Positions 46,001-56,981 of a stretch of 64,000 nucleotides of DNA are shown in pieces (position 1 is the stretch's first letter; every line of letters begins with the position of its first letter). Made by a program: the position numbers and the translations under genes. Source of the DNA: Aspidapion aeneum (Eukaryota > Arthropoda > Insecta > Coleoptera > Brentidae); NCBI GenBank assembly GCA_963576565.1, contig OY755040.1, positions 87,022,522 to 87,086,521 on the forward strand, read 5' to 3'. A model generated the notes under the pieces. That model did no database searches. It was not told the DNA's origin and saw only the letters and a list, made by a program, of their open reading frames with translations.

Positions 46001-46313
46001 CACTTCTTACCCTACTGTCAAAGGCTGACTTCACATCTTCCCATCTAACCCGTTGTTTTGCGGTGTTCTTGTTGATGACATTACCACCTCCCTGCTTTAT
46101 GTTTGTCTTCAAGTGATGCTTAAAGCCTTTCACTTCTCCAAGACAGGCAGTTAGATGGGCTTTTTCATAAACCGTCCGGGACTTTTTTAGGGCAATGCTT
46201 ATTCTTCGACTAGCGTTGGCACAGTCCTTCAAGATTTTTGATATTTTTGTAGCTTGATTAACACTTTCTAATTGGCATTTTATTTCATGGACTAATTTAC
46301 TTGCAAAACTCAT
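41855..46313 (-). pseudogene. polB: DNA polymerase B, left arm (unit 3)
   Basis: The ATG at 46,313 is followed by the same domains as the other copies, including the CFGWAVVSALF segment missing in unit 2, the finger, exonuclease I-III, motifs A and B. Disruptions specific to this copy: one T lost from a T run near 44,950 (frame shift), an in-frame loss of 51 bp near 44,470, a 772-bp Helitron-like insertion (42,874-43,645), a stop near 42,713, and a GT/TA expansion near 42,350 that spoils motif C by shifting frame. Several of these lesions differ from those of the right arm, so the arms have decayed independently at least here. Confidence 0.88.
42874..43645 (-). mobile_element. Helitron-like element, copy F, with known empty site
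   Basis: Full-length, 772 bp. Removing TTAGCTCACAC...GGCAGAGTA leaves AAGTTTTTTA|TTTTTAGTG, exactly the sequence at the same PolB position in unit 2 (near 24,425). So insertion was between A and T with no target duplication, and on the element's own strand the 3' end is a hairpin followed by CTAA. That is Helitron-like behaviour. The 5' end TACTC departs from the usual TC. Confidence 0.75.
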
Positions 46314-48045
46314 CTTCAGATCGATTTGATGTAATAACACTACAGAGACTTCGGATTTTTCCAACTAGCAATTTAGTTAACAAATGCAAGTTTTTAAATG
46401 CTTATGGTAATTAACGATTAACAGATTTTTTAATAAACACTACACTTTGTTTAAAATTCACTAAACGCAAACTAGCAGAGGAAGAATCGTTCTTTAACTC
46501 GCACGTTTAGCTATAGACTGACAGAAAAACGACTTGCAGGAGCTATTGTAAATGGGATGCCCCTTTTTTAGGCACAGTGTTGCCAATGTTTTTACATGGT
46601 TTATAAAAGCTATTTTGTTAGAACCCGGTCAAAGTATTTACAGGACATTTTAATGAATAATTAAATAATTTCCAGCTTTCAGTATTTTCAATACGGATTA
46701 TTAGAACCAGAAATTGAAACTCTACAGTCACCTTTTTTAATATAATATAAATGTTGAGCAGCTATTTATTACAACCTTAAATTTAATTACATTAATTTTA
46801 TTAAAATTAAATTAAATATTCTTACAAATTAGTTTTTTTTGTTTTGTAATGTTCTATTAATGCCAGCTGAAGAATTATTTTATAACTAGCTCAGTGGTGA
46901 AAAGAATCCTAAATAAGGAAGCATGGGGTAGCCAAAGAGGAAAGAAAGGGAAAGAAAGACAGAAAAGGCAGAAATAAGCTTGATTTAATAAATTAACCAA
47001 ATAGCTAACAGACAGAGAACTAGAAGTTAAACGAATTAAAAACTGAAATTAAAAAAGAAATGCTTTAAAGCGCTCTAGTTATAGATGTTTATTATCGTAA
47101 AACTAAGTATTTAAAATAAAATCAGACCTTATGCCTAGTTTGCCAACCATGTTTTTCCTTAACCCGAATGGCGAACAGACACGTGAAGACCAGCAATTTT
47201 ACCCTTTTTTTTCAGGTTTTAACAAGCTAAGAAAAGCAGATGTTTTCCTTGGCTTTACCTACTTTATGTAATATTTAACATAAAGTTTTTAGAGTTTTGA
47301 TCACAAGTGATTATAAAAAGAATTACTAAGATTAAATATTAAATATCTACGTATTACATTTTTATAGATTGCATGTACTTATATTTTTTATTTGTTGAGT
47401 TTTTGTACATAGGTATAGCAGAAAACTATCACAAAGCCTATTTATTTAAATTATCTCATGTTATAACCCTTGCGGGTGTTTACAGCGACCTGTAGGACTG
47501 TACATATTTTTCTTCGGATCGCAGACTTCTAACTACTTATATTCTATATTTTCTGGTTCTAATCACACAGAAAAATTGTATCCGTATGTGCTTGTGAGCT
47601 TAAAGAAATCAAGTTATGCTTACATTTTCTACTAGTATTTATCCCAAGTAGGCATCAGGTAAGTGCGCGACTAACGTAATGGGTCATTTTTATACCTAGG
47701 TTAACCCAATTCTTACAGGACAGACAGCATGTGCCGCCATTTCACCTTTGTGTACACACAAGTTCCCACTTTTCATTAAAATAACTACATTTAATTCACA
47801 TTTTTATTTTTCTTCAATATTACATATTATGTACTCGTTTTAGTCAAAGTCAATATTTAATTTTAATAATGTTTTACCATTGCTTCTTCTTATGTTTCTT
47901 TTTTAGCGATTACAAATAGTACTAATTGTTCATAGTATTGTAAGTTTTATATTAATCCATCCACACGTGCCCATGTCAAATTCAGATAAGCCGAATCTTG
48001 GGGAATCACCAGAAGCTAATATTAATATTTAGTATTAAGATTTCA

Positions 48046-48075
48046 AAAACAAAATACAAATTTGTATTTTGTTTT
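48046..48075. repeat. Perfect 30-bp palindrome, left arm
   Basis: Same palindrome as at 28,809 and 56,952. Confidence 0.8.
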
Positions 48076-48834
48076 AGAGATTTAGTAATAAAAGCAAGTA
48101 TTTCATAAATTAAATAGAACCGGTCTCTATTTTTCTCTCTGTTCATAATTTTTGCATGTAGTACCATTTTTCGAATATGCTCCGCAACGCTCCTTATACA
48201 CACACTCTATGAAGTGGATTATTTAGATACCACCTGTGCGCGAATAGGCACAAAAAGACAGATACCTGACACCTTTTTATTACATCAGCTTAGTTCATTG
48301 CCAGTTTAAAACTTATGTACTAAAAACGCTATTTATCACTTACTACTTGCCTTAGAAGCCGTAGGTGTTTCCCTTGAAACTAACCTGACCTTACAGGTCG
48401 TTTCGATCCAATTTTTTAACAATACATATTTATATGTAGGTGTTTATGTTTTTTCTTAAACTAGGCATCAGAATGCGTACGCACTTGGGCACTGCGTGAA
48501 TAATGATCCACATTTGGATCCAAGACAATTTTTTACCTTGACGCACAGCCTCCCCTAATTAAAAATAAGTTAATGGGGTTGTACTCTATAAGCAATAACA
48601 TTGATCATTTTTTATCAATATTTCAAGTTTTTAGCCTAGAACACATATTTTTAAGCACTTAACGGAGTTTAAACTATAAACTAGTTTTGCTATTTAGTAC
48701 ACTTATAGAAGTTACGGTTTAAGTATGTATTTTTTTTAAAGACATTTTTCACAGAATAGATTAGCTGGAAGACGTTTTGAGCTAATCAAACGTTGTCAAG
48801 CCCTTTAGACAGGGTAATAAGCACACTCACCAAA

Positions 48835-48945
48835 GATATAGGTCGAAGGACATAGGACATTAAACAAATGCCAGTGGACATAAACCAAATGCCAGTGGAC
48901 ATACCCCGAATGTCATAGGGCATAGTTCGAGTGTCATAGGCCATT
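48835..48945. repeat. ~24-bp degenerate tandem repeats, left arm
   Basis: Same array as at 14,232 and 29,602, one ~10-bp word shorter at its left side. Confidence 0.6.
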
Positions 48946-50109
48946 TAAAACGCGTGCAATTCTCTGCACGGGGGGAGCCTTAGCTAGCCCAAATAATAGC
49001 TAATTGGTAACACGACATTGCTGATTTGAAGCATTTATTCGCTGATCGAAGGGGGGCTTTAGATAGCTACCGAGAGAGGTATACGGAAGTAAAGGTATTT
49101 AAATCCAGAATTAATCGTTTTTTTTATTTAAAGAGAAACAATTAAAAAATTTGTAGATATCAAGTTTTTAACATTTAGAATATACGAGTAAATCATTTTT
49201 AATTTTCGACCATTTTAACTCGATCTTTTAGTTTTTAGTAAACATCTTATATTTTCTTCTTTTCCTTGCGTACGTTAATAGGACGTGTATTAACGAATAA
49301 ATTTAGCTTTTCAAGGGGATTACGTGTTACAGGTCAAAATTTCAGGTAACACACATTTTTATTTCACTTTATCTAAAAGTTTCTTTACATTTAGAATATA
49401 CGTGTAAACCCTGTATAATTGTTCTAGGTATTTTTTTCTTGCATAAATAGGATACCTATTAATGAATATATTTAGATTTTCAAGGGGAAAAAGACACACT
49501 TTTATTTTAATTCACTTAATCTAAAAGGCTTTATAAAGAAAATAATTTCAGAATGCTATAACACTAAATTCAAATTTTTATTAACTCCTTATTAAATTTT
49601 AGAGAAACCAGTTCTAGAGTAGTTGATCCTTACTATATTGGGCTGTGTATTAAATGCAATTTGTAGGTCTATATGATACTTTAAAATCGTAATTCCGGAT
49701 AGTTTATGTCCATACCTAACTATATTTAATTTTCCACGGACAAATATGCATTGTGAATGTCTGTATGTACGTAATATTTTCTAGATAACAACACAAAGTA
49801 TCAAACTTTGTGATTGCACCTTAAAAGTTATCGGACTTCTAACGGTTTATAATTTCTTCCAACCGTTCATCCTTTTGTGTGAATGACAAACGCTGCAGTA
49901 TGCTTGGGATCTGCTGGGGGCTGCTGTTTAGAACCGCTTAACAACTATACAAATGTTTAATTATTTTAAAAATGTAATCTATTTTAAGGGATAACAAAGA
50001 AGATTAGTAGGGATAATTTACAGATTTGCTTAGATTCTAAACACTTTTGGACCAAAGTTTTCGCTTCATTCCGAGTCGATTTTGCAAAAACAATCTTTTA
50101 AGAAGCAGG

Positions 50110-50272
50110 ATGGACTTTACAAAATTGCCTGTTTTAAAACCAAACAAGACGGTCTCTAAACAAAAAAAAAATGCAAAGGAAATTACTTTTACAGGAGAGT
50201 ACAAATGCATTGCCAGAGCAAGACAAAAATCACCTAGACTGCGGGAGAGAAGAAGACAAAAACGCCAAAACT
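50110..50272 (+). CDS. Candidate first exon of a small arginine-rich protein, left arm
   Basis: The ATG at 50,110 gives MDFTKLPVLKPNKTVSKQ, then a very basic stretch ending RLRERRRQKRQN before a GTATGT donor-like site at 50,273. The last 78 bases (50,195-50,272) are a block that recurs downstream. The frame points toward the palindrome centre, divergent from PolB. No family recognised; such basic peptides bind nucleic acid or act as nuclear signals, an inference from charge only. The longer frame upstream of the ATG has only a TTG start. An overlapping antisense frame of 112 codons exists; this one is preferred because of the exon-like repeat structure. No later exon could be identified with confidence. 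Confidence 0.4.
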
Positions 50273-50851
50273 GTATGTATTTCTTTATTAAAAAGATAGG
50301 AAAGGCCACAGTATTGGCATAACAGAAATGGTCACAGTATTGACCAGGTAGAAAGGGTTTACGAATGCCAGGCATTAATATAAAACCCTATTTTACCAAT
50401 ATAAGCTTTTTTTTTGAATATTTAAGATTGAAAGTATTAAATATTTAAAAATTACAAAGTGAATACGCAGTACTTTTCCAGGAGAGTACCAACGCATTGC
50501 CAGAGCAAGACAAATATCACCTAGACTGCGGGAGAGAAGAAGACAAGAACGCCAAAATCGTATGTATTACTTTATTAAGAAAATAGGAAAGGCCACAGTA
50601 TTGGCATAACAGAAATGGTCACTGTATTGACCAGACAGAAAGGGTTCACGAATGCCAGGCATTAATATAAAACTTTGTTTTATTATTATAAGCTTTTTCG
50701 ATTATTTAAGGATGAAATTATTAAATAATTAAAAATTGCAAAGTGAATACGCAGTACTTTTTCAGGAATGTACCAACGCATTGCCAGAGCAATGCAATAA
50801 ATGCTAAAATCATCTAAACTGCGGGAGAGAAGAGACAACAACACTAAAATT
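50195..50851 (+). repeat. Three ~287-bp tandem repeats with exon-like blocks
   Basis: Blocks at 50,195-50,272, 50,482-50,559 and 50,766-50,851. The first two are exactly 78 bp (26 codons) and keep the reading frame; the third is 86 bp, degenerate, with a stop. Each is preceded by TTTT(A/C)CAG or TTTTTCAG and followed by GTATG. Starts are 287 and 284 bp apart. Mirrored in the right arm. Confidence 0.7.
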
Positions 50852-52275
50852 GTATGATTTAGTTCGTTAAGAAGATAGGAAATGCCACAGTATTGACATA
50901 ATAAAAATGGCCACAGTATTGGCCAGACAGGAAGGGCTTACGAATGCCCGGTATTAATTTAAAAAAGCCCGTTTTACCACTACTACTACACAATTTTGGT
51001 ACCTAATATTTTACTATTACATGTTCAAAGTTCTTTTGCCCCACTTTATCATCAAAAAAGTTTTAAACACAATATGAAGAATTTCCTAAATATTTAACTA
51101 ATAAATTGAATTTAAATAACAAAATTTATTAGGATTATCTAATAAATTTTCCAGTGACAGCTATTTTGAATTAAATTAACCTTAAAATTGGACTATCAAT
51201 AAAAAAAAATTATTCATGTAGACACAAATATATAGGTTTAGGTGCTAAATGGAATCAGCACGTTACATTAAAATATTTTATATACTTTAATGCTACAAAT
51301 ATTAGGTGTACATTAATTTGGTCAAATTTAAAATCTAATATTTTATGTCATTTCATCTTAAAGAATCAGGACCTAAATTATTTTTAACACTACGAATTGT
51401 TTTGTTTCAAATATCATTGTCAACACATAGAGAAACGGAATAGGAAAATTAGAGATTAAGCGGTAAGCCGGAGGCCTGACACAAAGGCCTATGAGGCGGC
51501 CTACTTGTTTAATCTTAAGGCAATCCTTCAGTATAAAATGCATACATAATTGAAGTCAGCACACCATAAATGCTGTGAATATACTAAAAACCAAGCAGCT
51601 AACAACTATTTTAATACATGTTTAACGTATTTATTTCCTAATAGTTCAAAAAACCAACTAATTAACAAAGTTTCTAAAAAAAAACAGGGCCTGGTTAAAA
51701 CCATGTGTATATTAAAGTGCTTGTAACTTTTTACTTAATTGCATACTGCAGACACATGAGGTCATTTATATTTAATATTGAGCTTAAGTTGAGATTAGCA
51801 CGATTATTTTTACGTGTATTACTGAAAAATACGCTACATTTCAAATATTAACAAACCTTTTAAAACAACAACAACTTTAGCTCGATTTTTACTTATAATA
51901 AACAATCCAAAAAGAGTCATCAATTAAAAATTATGCTTTAGGGATAGAGTTGATTATGGATTTAATATATTTCATGCTAATTATTTAAACAGTTGCTTCA
52001 TTTTTAGTAACATACACATTTATTTATACTTCTAAAACGTAACCATATTTTCGATAAATTTACTATAAGTCACATTATTTTTAAAGCAAGTGCTTTTCTG
52101 TGTATGTCTTCGCATCTGTATGCACCGAGTCGAGTTATGCCCGAGTTATACCGTTAGCAAGCAGCTCTGTTGAGTTCGCCAGCCTACCGCAACTAAGACG
52201 GTGCTAACTAAAGGGATAAGAAAGAAAGAGATAAAAGCAAAGTGAGTTCACACCAGTCTGTAGAGTGAGTGCATT
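50852..52275. other. Inner part of the left arm, AT-rich
   Basis: No gene seen. Present only in the complete element, since units 1 and 2 end before it. Mirrored at 52,748-54,171. The last 170 bases before the centre are less AT-rich (CGAGTTATGCCCGAGTTATACC, GCAACTAAGACGGTGC). Confidence 0.55.
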
Positions 52276-52747
52276 CGGGATGGTACCGGTCCAACGCGAC
52301 GCTTTGAGTCAAATGCACAGTTTATTTTAAAACGGGCAACTGACAAGGACTAACGAAAAATGACAAATTATGTAGTTAGTCCACTTCGGCTAGCGGAAAT
52401 TTGGAACAGCAGTTTGGTTAGTGCACTTTTTTCTAGCGAAAATTTTAGACCGCATCGCGGTTCGGCCTATTTTTTGGCCATATATTTTGAACTGCAGCGC
52501 GGTTCGGCCTATTTTTTTGGCCTGAAATTTTGAAGTGCAGCGCGGTTCGCCCTATTTTTTTGGCAGGTTATTTTGAACTGCGGCGCGGTTCGGTATATTC
52601 TTTTGGCCGGAAATTTTGAACGGCCGCACGGTTCGGTCATTTTTAGGAACCGAAAATTTTGGAACGCGGTTCGGTTCGGTCAGTTTTTGATTGACATAAC
52701 GGCTTCGTTCTGTTTTTCAAAAACGCGATGGGGTGGGGGCTCCCAGA
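52276..52747. repeat. Palindrome centre: unique spacer with reiterated GCGGTTCGG motifs
   Basis: 472 bp not mirrored between the arms. From about 52,440 to 52,690 it consists of five or six degenerate ~45-50-bp repeats of GCGCGGTTCGGCCTATTTTT followed by TTGGCC...AAATTTTGAAC. Its GC content is clearly above the arms. An 80-codon frame across it reads the repeats and is not credible as a gene. Confidence 0.75.
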
Positions 52748-54171
52748 AATGCATTTACTCTACAGACTGGTGTGAACTCACTTTGCTTTTATCTCTTTCT
52801 TTCTTATCCCTTTAGTTAGCACCGTCTTAGTTGCGGTAGGCTGGCGAACTCAACAGAGCTGCTTGCTAACGGTATAACTCGGGCATAACTCGACTCGGTG
52901 CATACAGATGCGAAGACATACACAGAAAAGCACTTGCTTTAAAAATAATGTGACTTAAAGTAAATTTATCGAAAATATGGTTACGTTTTAGAAGTATAAA
53001 TAAATGTGTATGTTACTAAAAAATAAGCAACTGTTTAAATAATTAGCATGAAATATATTAAATCCATAATCAACTCTATCCCTAAAGCATAATTTTTAAT
53101 TGATGACTCTTTTTGGATTGTTTATTATAAGTAAAAATCGAGCTAAAGTTGTTGTTGTTTTAAAAGGTTTGTTAATATTTGAAATGTAGCGTATTTTTCA
53201 GTAATACACGTAAAAATAATCGTGCTAATCTCAACTTAAGCTCAATATTAAATATAAATGACCTCATGTGTCTGCAGTATGTAATTAAGTAAAAAGTTAC
53301 AAGCACTTTAATATACACATGGTTTTAACCAGGCCCTGTTTTTTTTTAGAAACTTTTTTAATTAGTTGGTTTTTTGAACTATTAGGAAATAAATACGTTA
53401 AAAATGTATTAAAATAGTTGTTAGCTGCTTGGTTTTTAGTATATTCACAGCATTTATGGTGTGCTGACTTCAATTATGTATGCATTTTATACTGAAGGAT
53501 TGCCTTAAGATTAAACAAGTAGGCCGCCTCATAGGCCTTTGTGTCAGGCCTCCGGCTTACCGCTTAATCTCTAATTTTCCTATTCCGTTTCTCTATGTGT
53601 TGACAATGATATTTGAAACAAAACAATTCGTAGTGTTAAAAATAATTTAGGTCCTGATTCTTTAAGATGGAATGACATAAAATATTAGATTTTAAATTTG
53701 ACCAAATTAATGTACACCTAATATTTGTAGCATTAAAGTATATAAAATATTTTAATGTAACGTGCTGATTCCATTTAGCACCTGAACCTATATATTTGTG
53801 TCTACATGAATAATTTTTTTTTATTGATAGTCCAATTTTAAGGTTAATTTAATTCAAAATAGCTGTCACTGGAAAGTTTATTAGATAATCCTAATAAATT
53901 TTGTTATTTAAATTCAATTTATTAGTTAAATATTTAGGAAATTCTTCATATTGTGTTTAAAACTTTTTTGATGATAAAGTGGGGTAAAAGAACTTTGAAC
54001 ATGTAATAGTAAAATATTAGGTACCAAAATTGTTTAGTAGTAGTGGTAAAACGGGCTTTTTTAAATTAATACCGGGCATTCGTAAGCCCTTCCTGTCTGG
54101 CCAATACTGTGGCCATTTTTATTATGTCAATACTGTGGCATTTCCTATCTTCTTAACGAACTAAATCATAC
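52748..54171. other. Inner part of the right arm, AT-rich
   Basis: Inverted copy of 50,852-52,275 with small differences (single bases, a few indels in T runs). No gene seen. Confidence 0.55.
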
Positions 54172-54912
54172 AATTTCAGTGTTGTTGTCTCTTCTCTCCC
54201 GCAGTTTAGATGATTTTAGCATTTATTGCATTGCTCTGGCAATGCGTTGGTACATTCCTGAAAAAGTACTTCGTATTCACTTTGCAATTTTTAATTATTT
54301 AATAATTTCATCCTTAAATAATCGAAAAAGCTTATAATAATAAAACAAAGTTTTATATTAATGCCTGGCATTCGTGAACCCTTTCTGTCTGGTCAATACA
54401 GTGACCATTTCTGTTATGCCAATACTGTGGCCTTTCCTATCTTCTTAATAAAGTAATACATACGATTTGGCGTTCTTGTCTTCTTCTCTCCCGCAGTCTA
54501 GGTGATATTTGTCTTGCTCTGGCAATGCGTTGGTACTCTCCTGGAAAAGTACTGCGTATTCACTTTGTAATTTTTAAATATTTAATACTTTCAATCTTAA
54601 ATATTCAAAAAAAAAGCTTATATTGGTAAAATAGGGTTTTATATTAATGCCTGGCATTCGTAAACCCTTTCTGCCTGGTCAATACTGTGACCATTTCTGT
54701 TATGCCAATACTGTGGCCTTTCCTATCTTTTTAATAAAGAAATACATACAGTTTTGGCGTTTTTGTCTTCTTCTCTCCCGCAGTCTAGGTGATTTTTGTC
54801 TTGCTTTGGCAATGCATTTGTACTCTCCTGTAAAAGTAATTTCCTTTGCAATTTTTTTTTGTTTAGAGACCGTCTTGTTTGGTTTTAAAACAGGCAATTT
54901 TGTAAAGTCCAT
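54172..54912 (-). CDS. Candidate arginine-rich reading frame and exon-like repeats, right arm
   Basis: Mirror of 50,110-50,851. The ATG is at 54,912 and the first block ends at the GTATGT donor-like site near 54,750. The other two blocks lie at about 54,463-54,540 and 54,172-54,257. The peptide differs from the left arm at few residues, for example KIAK for KNAK and an Ala-Lys-Ala in place of Ala-Arg-Ala. Retention of the open frame in both arms is mild evidence for a real exon. Function unknown. Confidence 0.4.
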
Positions 54913-56077
54913 CCTGCTTCTTAAAAGATTGTTTTTGCAAAATCGACTCGGAATGAAGCGAAAACTTTGGTCCAAAAGTGTTTAGAATCTAAGCAAATCT
55001 GTAAATTATCCCTACTAATCTCCTTTGTTATCCCTTAAAATAGATTACATTTTTAAAATAATTAAACATTTGTATAGTTGTTAAGCGGTTCTAAACAGCA
55101 GCCCCCGGCAGATCCCAAGCATACTGCAGCGTTTGTCATTCATTCAAAAGGATGAACGGTTGGAAGAAATTATAAACCGTTAGAAGTCCGATAACTTTTA
55201 AGGTGCAATCACAAAGTTTGATACTTTGTGTTGTTATCTAGAAAATATTACGTACATACAGACGTTCACAATGCATATTTGTCCGTGGAAAATTAAATAT
55301 AGTTAGGTATGGACATAAACTATCCGGAATTACGATTTTAAAGTATCATATAGACCTACAAATTGCATTTAATACACAGCCCAATATAGTAAGGATCAAC
55401 TACTCTAGAACTGGTTTCTCTAAAATTTAATAAGGAGTTAATAAAAATTTGAATTTAGTGTTATAGCATTCTGAAATTATTTTCTTTATAAAGCCTTTTA
55501 GATTAAGTGAATTAAAATAAAAGTGTGTGTTTTTCCCCTTGAAAATCTAAATATATTCATTAATAGGTATCCTATTTATGCAAGAAAAAAATACCTAGAA
55601 CAATTATACAGCGTTTAAACTATTCTAAATGTTAAGAAACTTTTAAATAAAGTGAAATAAAAATGTGTGTTACCTGAAATTTTGACCTGTAACACGTAAT
55701 CCCCTTGAAAAGCTAAATTTATTCGTTAATACACGTCCTATTAACGCACGCAAGGAAAAGAAGAAAATATAAGATGTTTACTAAAAACTAAAAGATCGAG
55801 TTAAAATGGTCGAAAATTAAAAATGATTTACTCGTATATTCTAAATGTTAAAAACTTGATATGTACAAATTTTTTAATTGTTTCTCTTTAAATAAAAAAA
55901 AACGAATAATTCTGGATTTAAATACCTTTACTTCCGTATACCTCTCTCGGTAGCTATCTAAAGCCCCCCTTCGATCAGCGAATAAATGCTTCAAATCAGC
56001 AATGTCGTGTTACCAATTAGCTATTATTTGGGCTAGCTAAGGCTCCTCCCGTGCAGAGAATTGCACGCGTTTTAAAT

Positions 56078-56195
56078 GGCCTATGACACTCGAACTATGC
56101 CCTATGACATTCGGGGTATGTCCACTGGCATTTGGTTTATGTCCACTGGCATTTGTTTAATGTCCTATGTCCTTCGACCTATGACCTATATCTTT
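56078..56195. repeat. ~24-bp degenerate tandem repeats, right arm
   Basis: Inverted version of the array at 48,835, with CACTGGCATTTGGTTTATGT-type units. Confidence 0.6.
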
Positions 56196-56951
56196 GGTGA
56201 GTGTGCTTATTACCCTGTCTAAAGGGCTTGACAACGTTTGATTAGCTCAAAACGTCTTCCAGCTAATCTATTCTGTGAAAAATGTCTTTAAAAAAAATAC
56301 ATATTTAAACCGTAACTTCTATAAGTGTACTAAATAGCAAAACTAGTTTATAGTTTAAACTCCGTTAAGTGCTTAAAAATATGTGTTCTAGGCTAAAAAC
56401 TTGAAATATTGATAAAAAATTATCAATGTTATTGCTTATAGAGTACAACCCCATTAACTTATTTTTAATTAGGGGAGGCTGTGCGTCAAGGTAAAAAATT
56501 GTCTTGGATCCAAATGTGGATCATTATTCACGCAGTGCCCAAGTGCGTACGCATTCTGATGCCTAGTTTAAGAAAAAACATAAACACCTACATATAAAAA
56601 TGTATTGTTAAAAAATTGGATCGAAACGACCTGTAAGGTCAGGTTAGTTTCAAGGGAAACACCTACGGCTTCTAAGGCAAGTAGTAAGTGATAAATAGCG
56701 TTTTTAGTACATAAGTTTTAAACTGGTAATGAACTAAGCTGATGTAATAAAAAGGTGTCAGGTATCTGTCTTTTTGTGCCTATTCGCGCACAGGTGGTAT
56801 CTAAATAATCCACTTCATAGAATGTGTGTATAAGGGGCGTTGCGGAGCATATTCGAAAAATGGTACTACATGCAAAAATTATGAACAGAGAGAAAAATAG
56901 AGACCGGTTCTATTTAATTTATGAAATACTTGCTTTTATTACTAAATCTCT

Positions 56952-56981
56952 AAAACAAAATACAAATTTGTATTTTGTTTT
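56952..56981. repeat. Perfect 30-bp palindrome, right arm
   Basis: Same palindrome as in the other arm copies. Confidence 0.8.

Larger units (their letters stand above)
46314..50109. other. Noncoding divergent region, left arm
   Basis: 3.8 kb between PolB and the arginine-rich frame, mirrored at 54,913-58,703. Contains the 30-bp palindrome (48,046-48,075) and the ~24-bp repeats (48,835-48,945). A GTG-started 65-codon frame at 48,006-48,203 is kept in all copies but overlaps the palindrome and lacks an ATG. Confidence 0.5.
31519..50782. repeat. Tandem segmental duplication, unit 3
   Basis: 19.3 kb, or about 11.4 kb without the BEL/Pao element and the Helitron-like insertion. Its right side does not end in a junction but runs on into the rest of the Polinton-like arm, so this unit carries the complete element. 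Confidence 0.8.

Noticed and set aside
52573..52815. 80-codon frame across the palindrome centre
   Set aside because: It reads the GCGGTTCGG repeats and the arm border; no coding signature.
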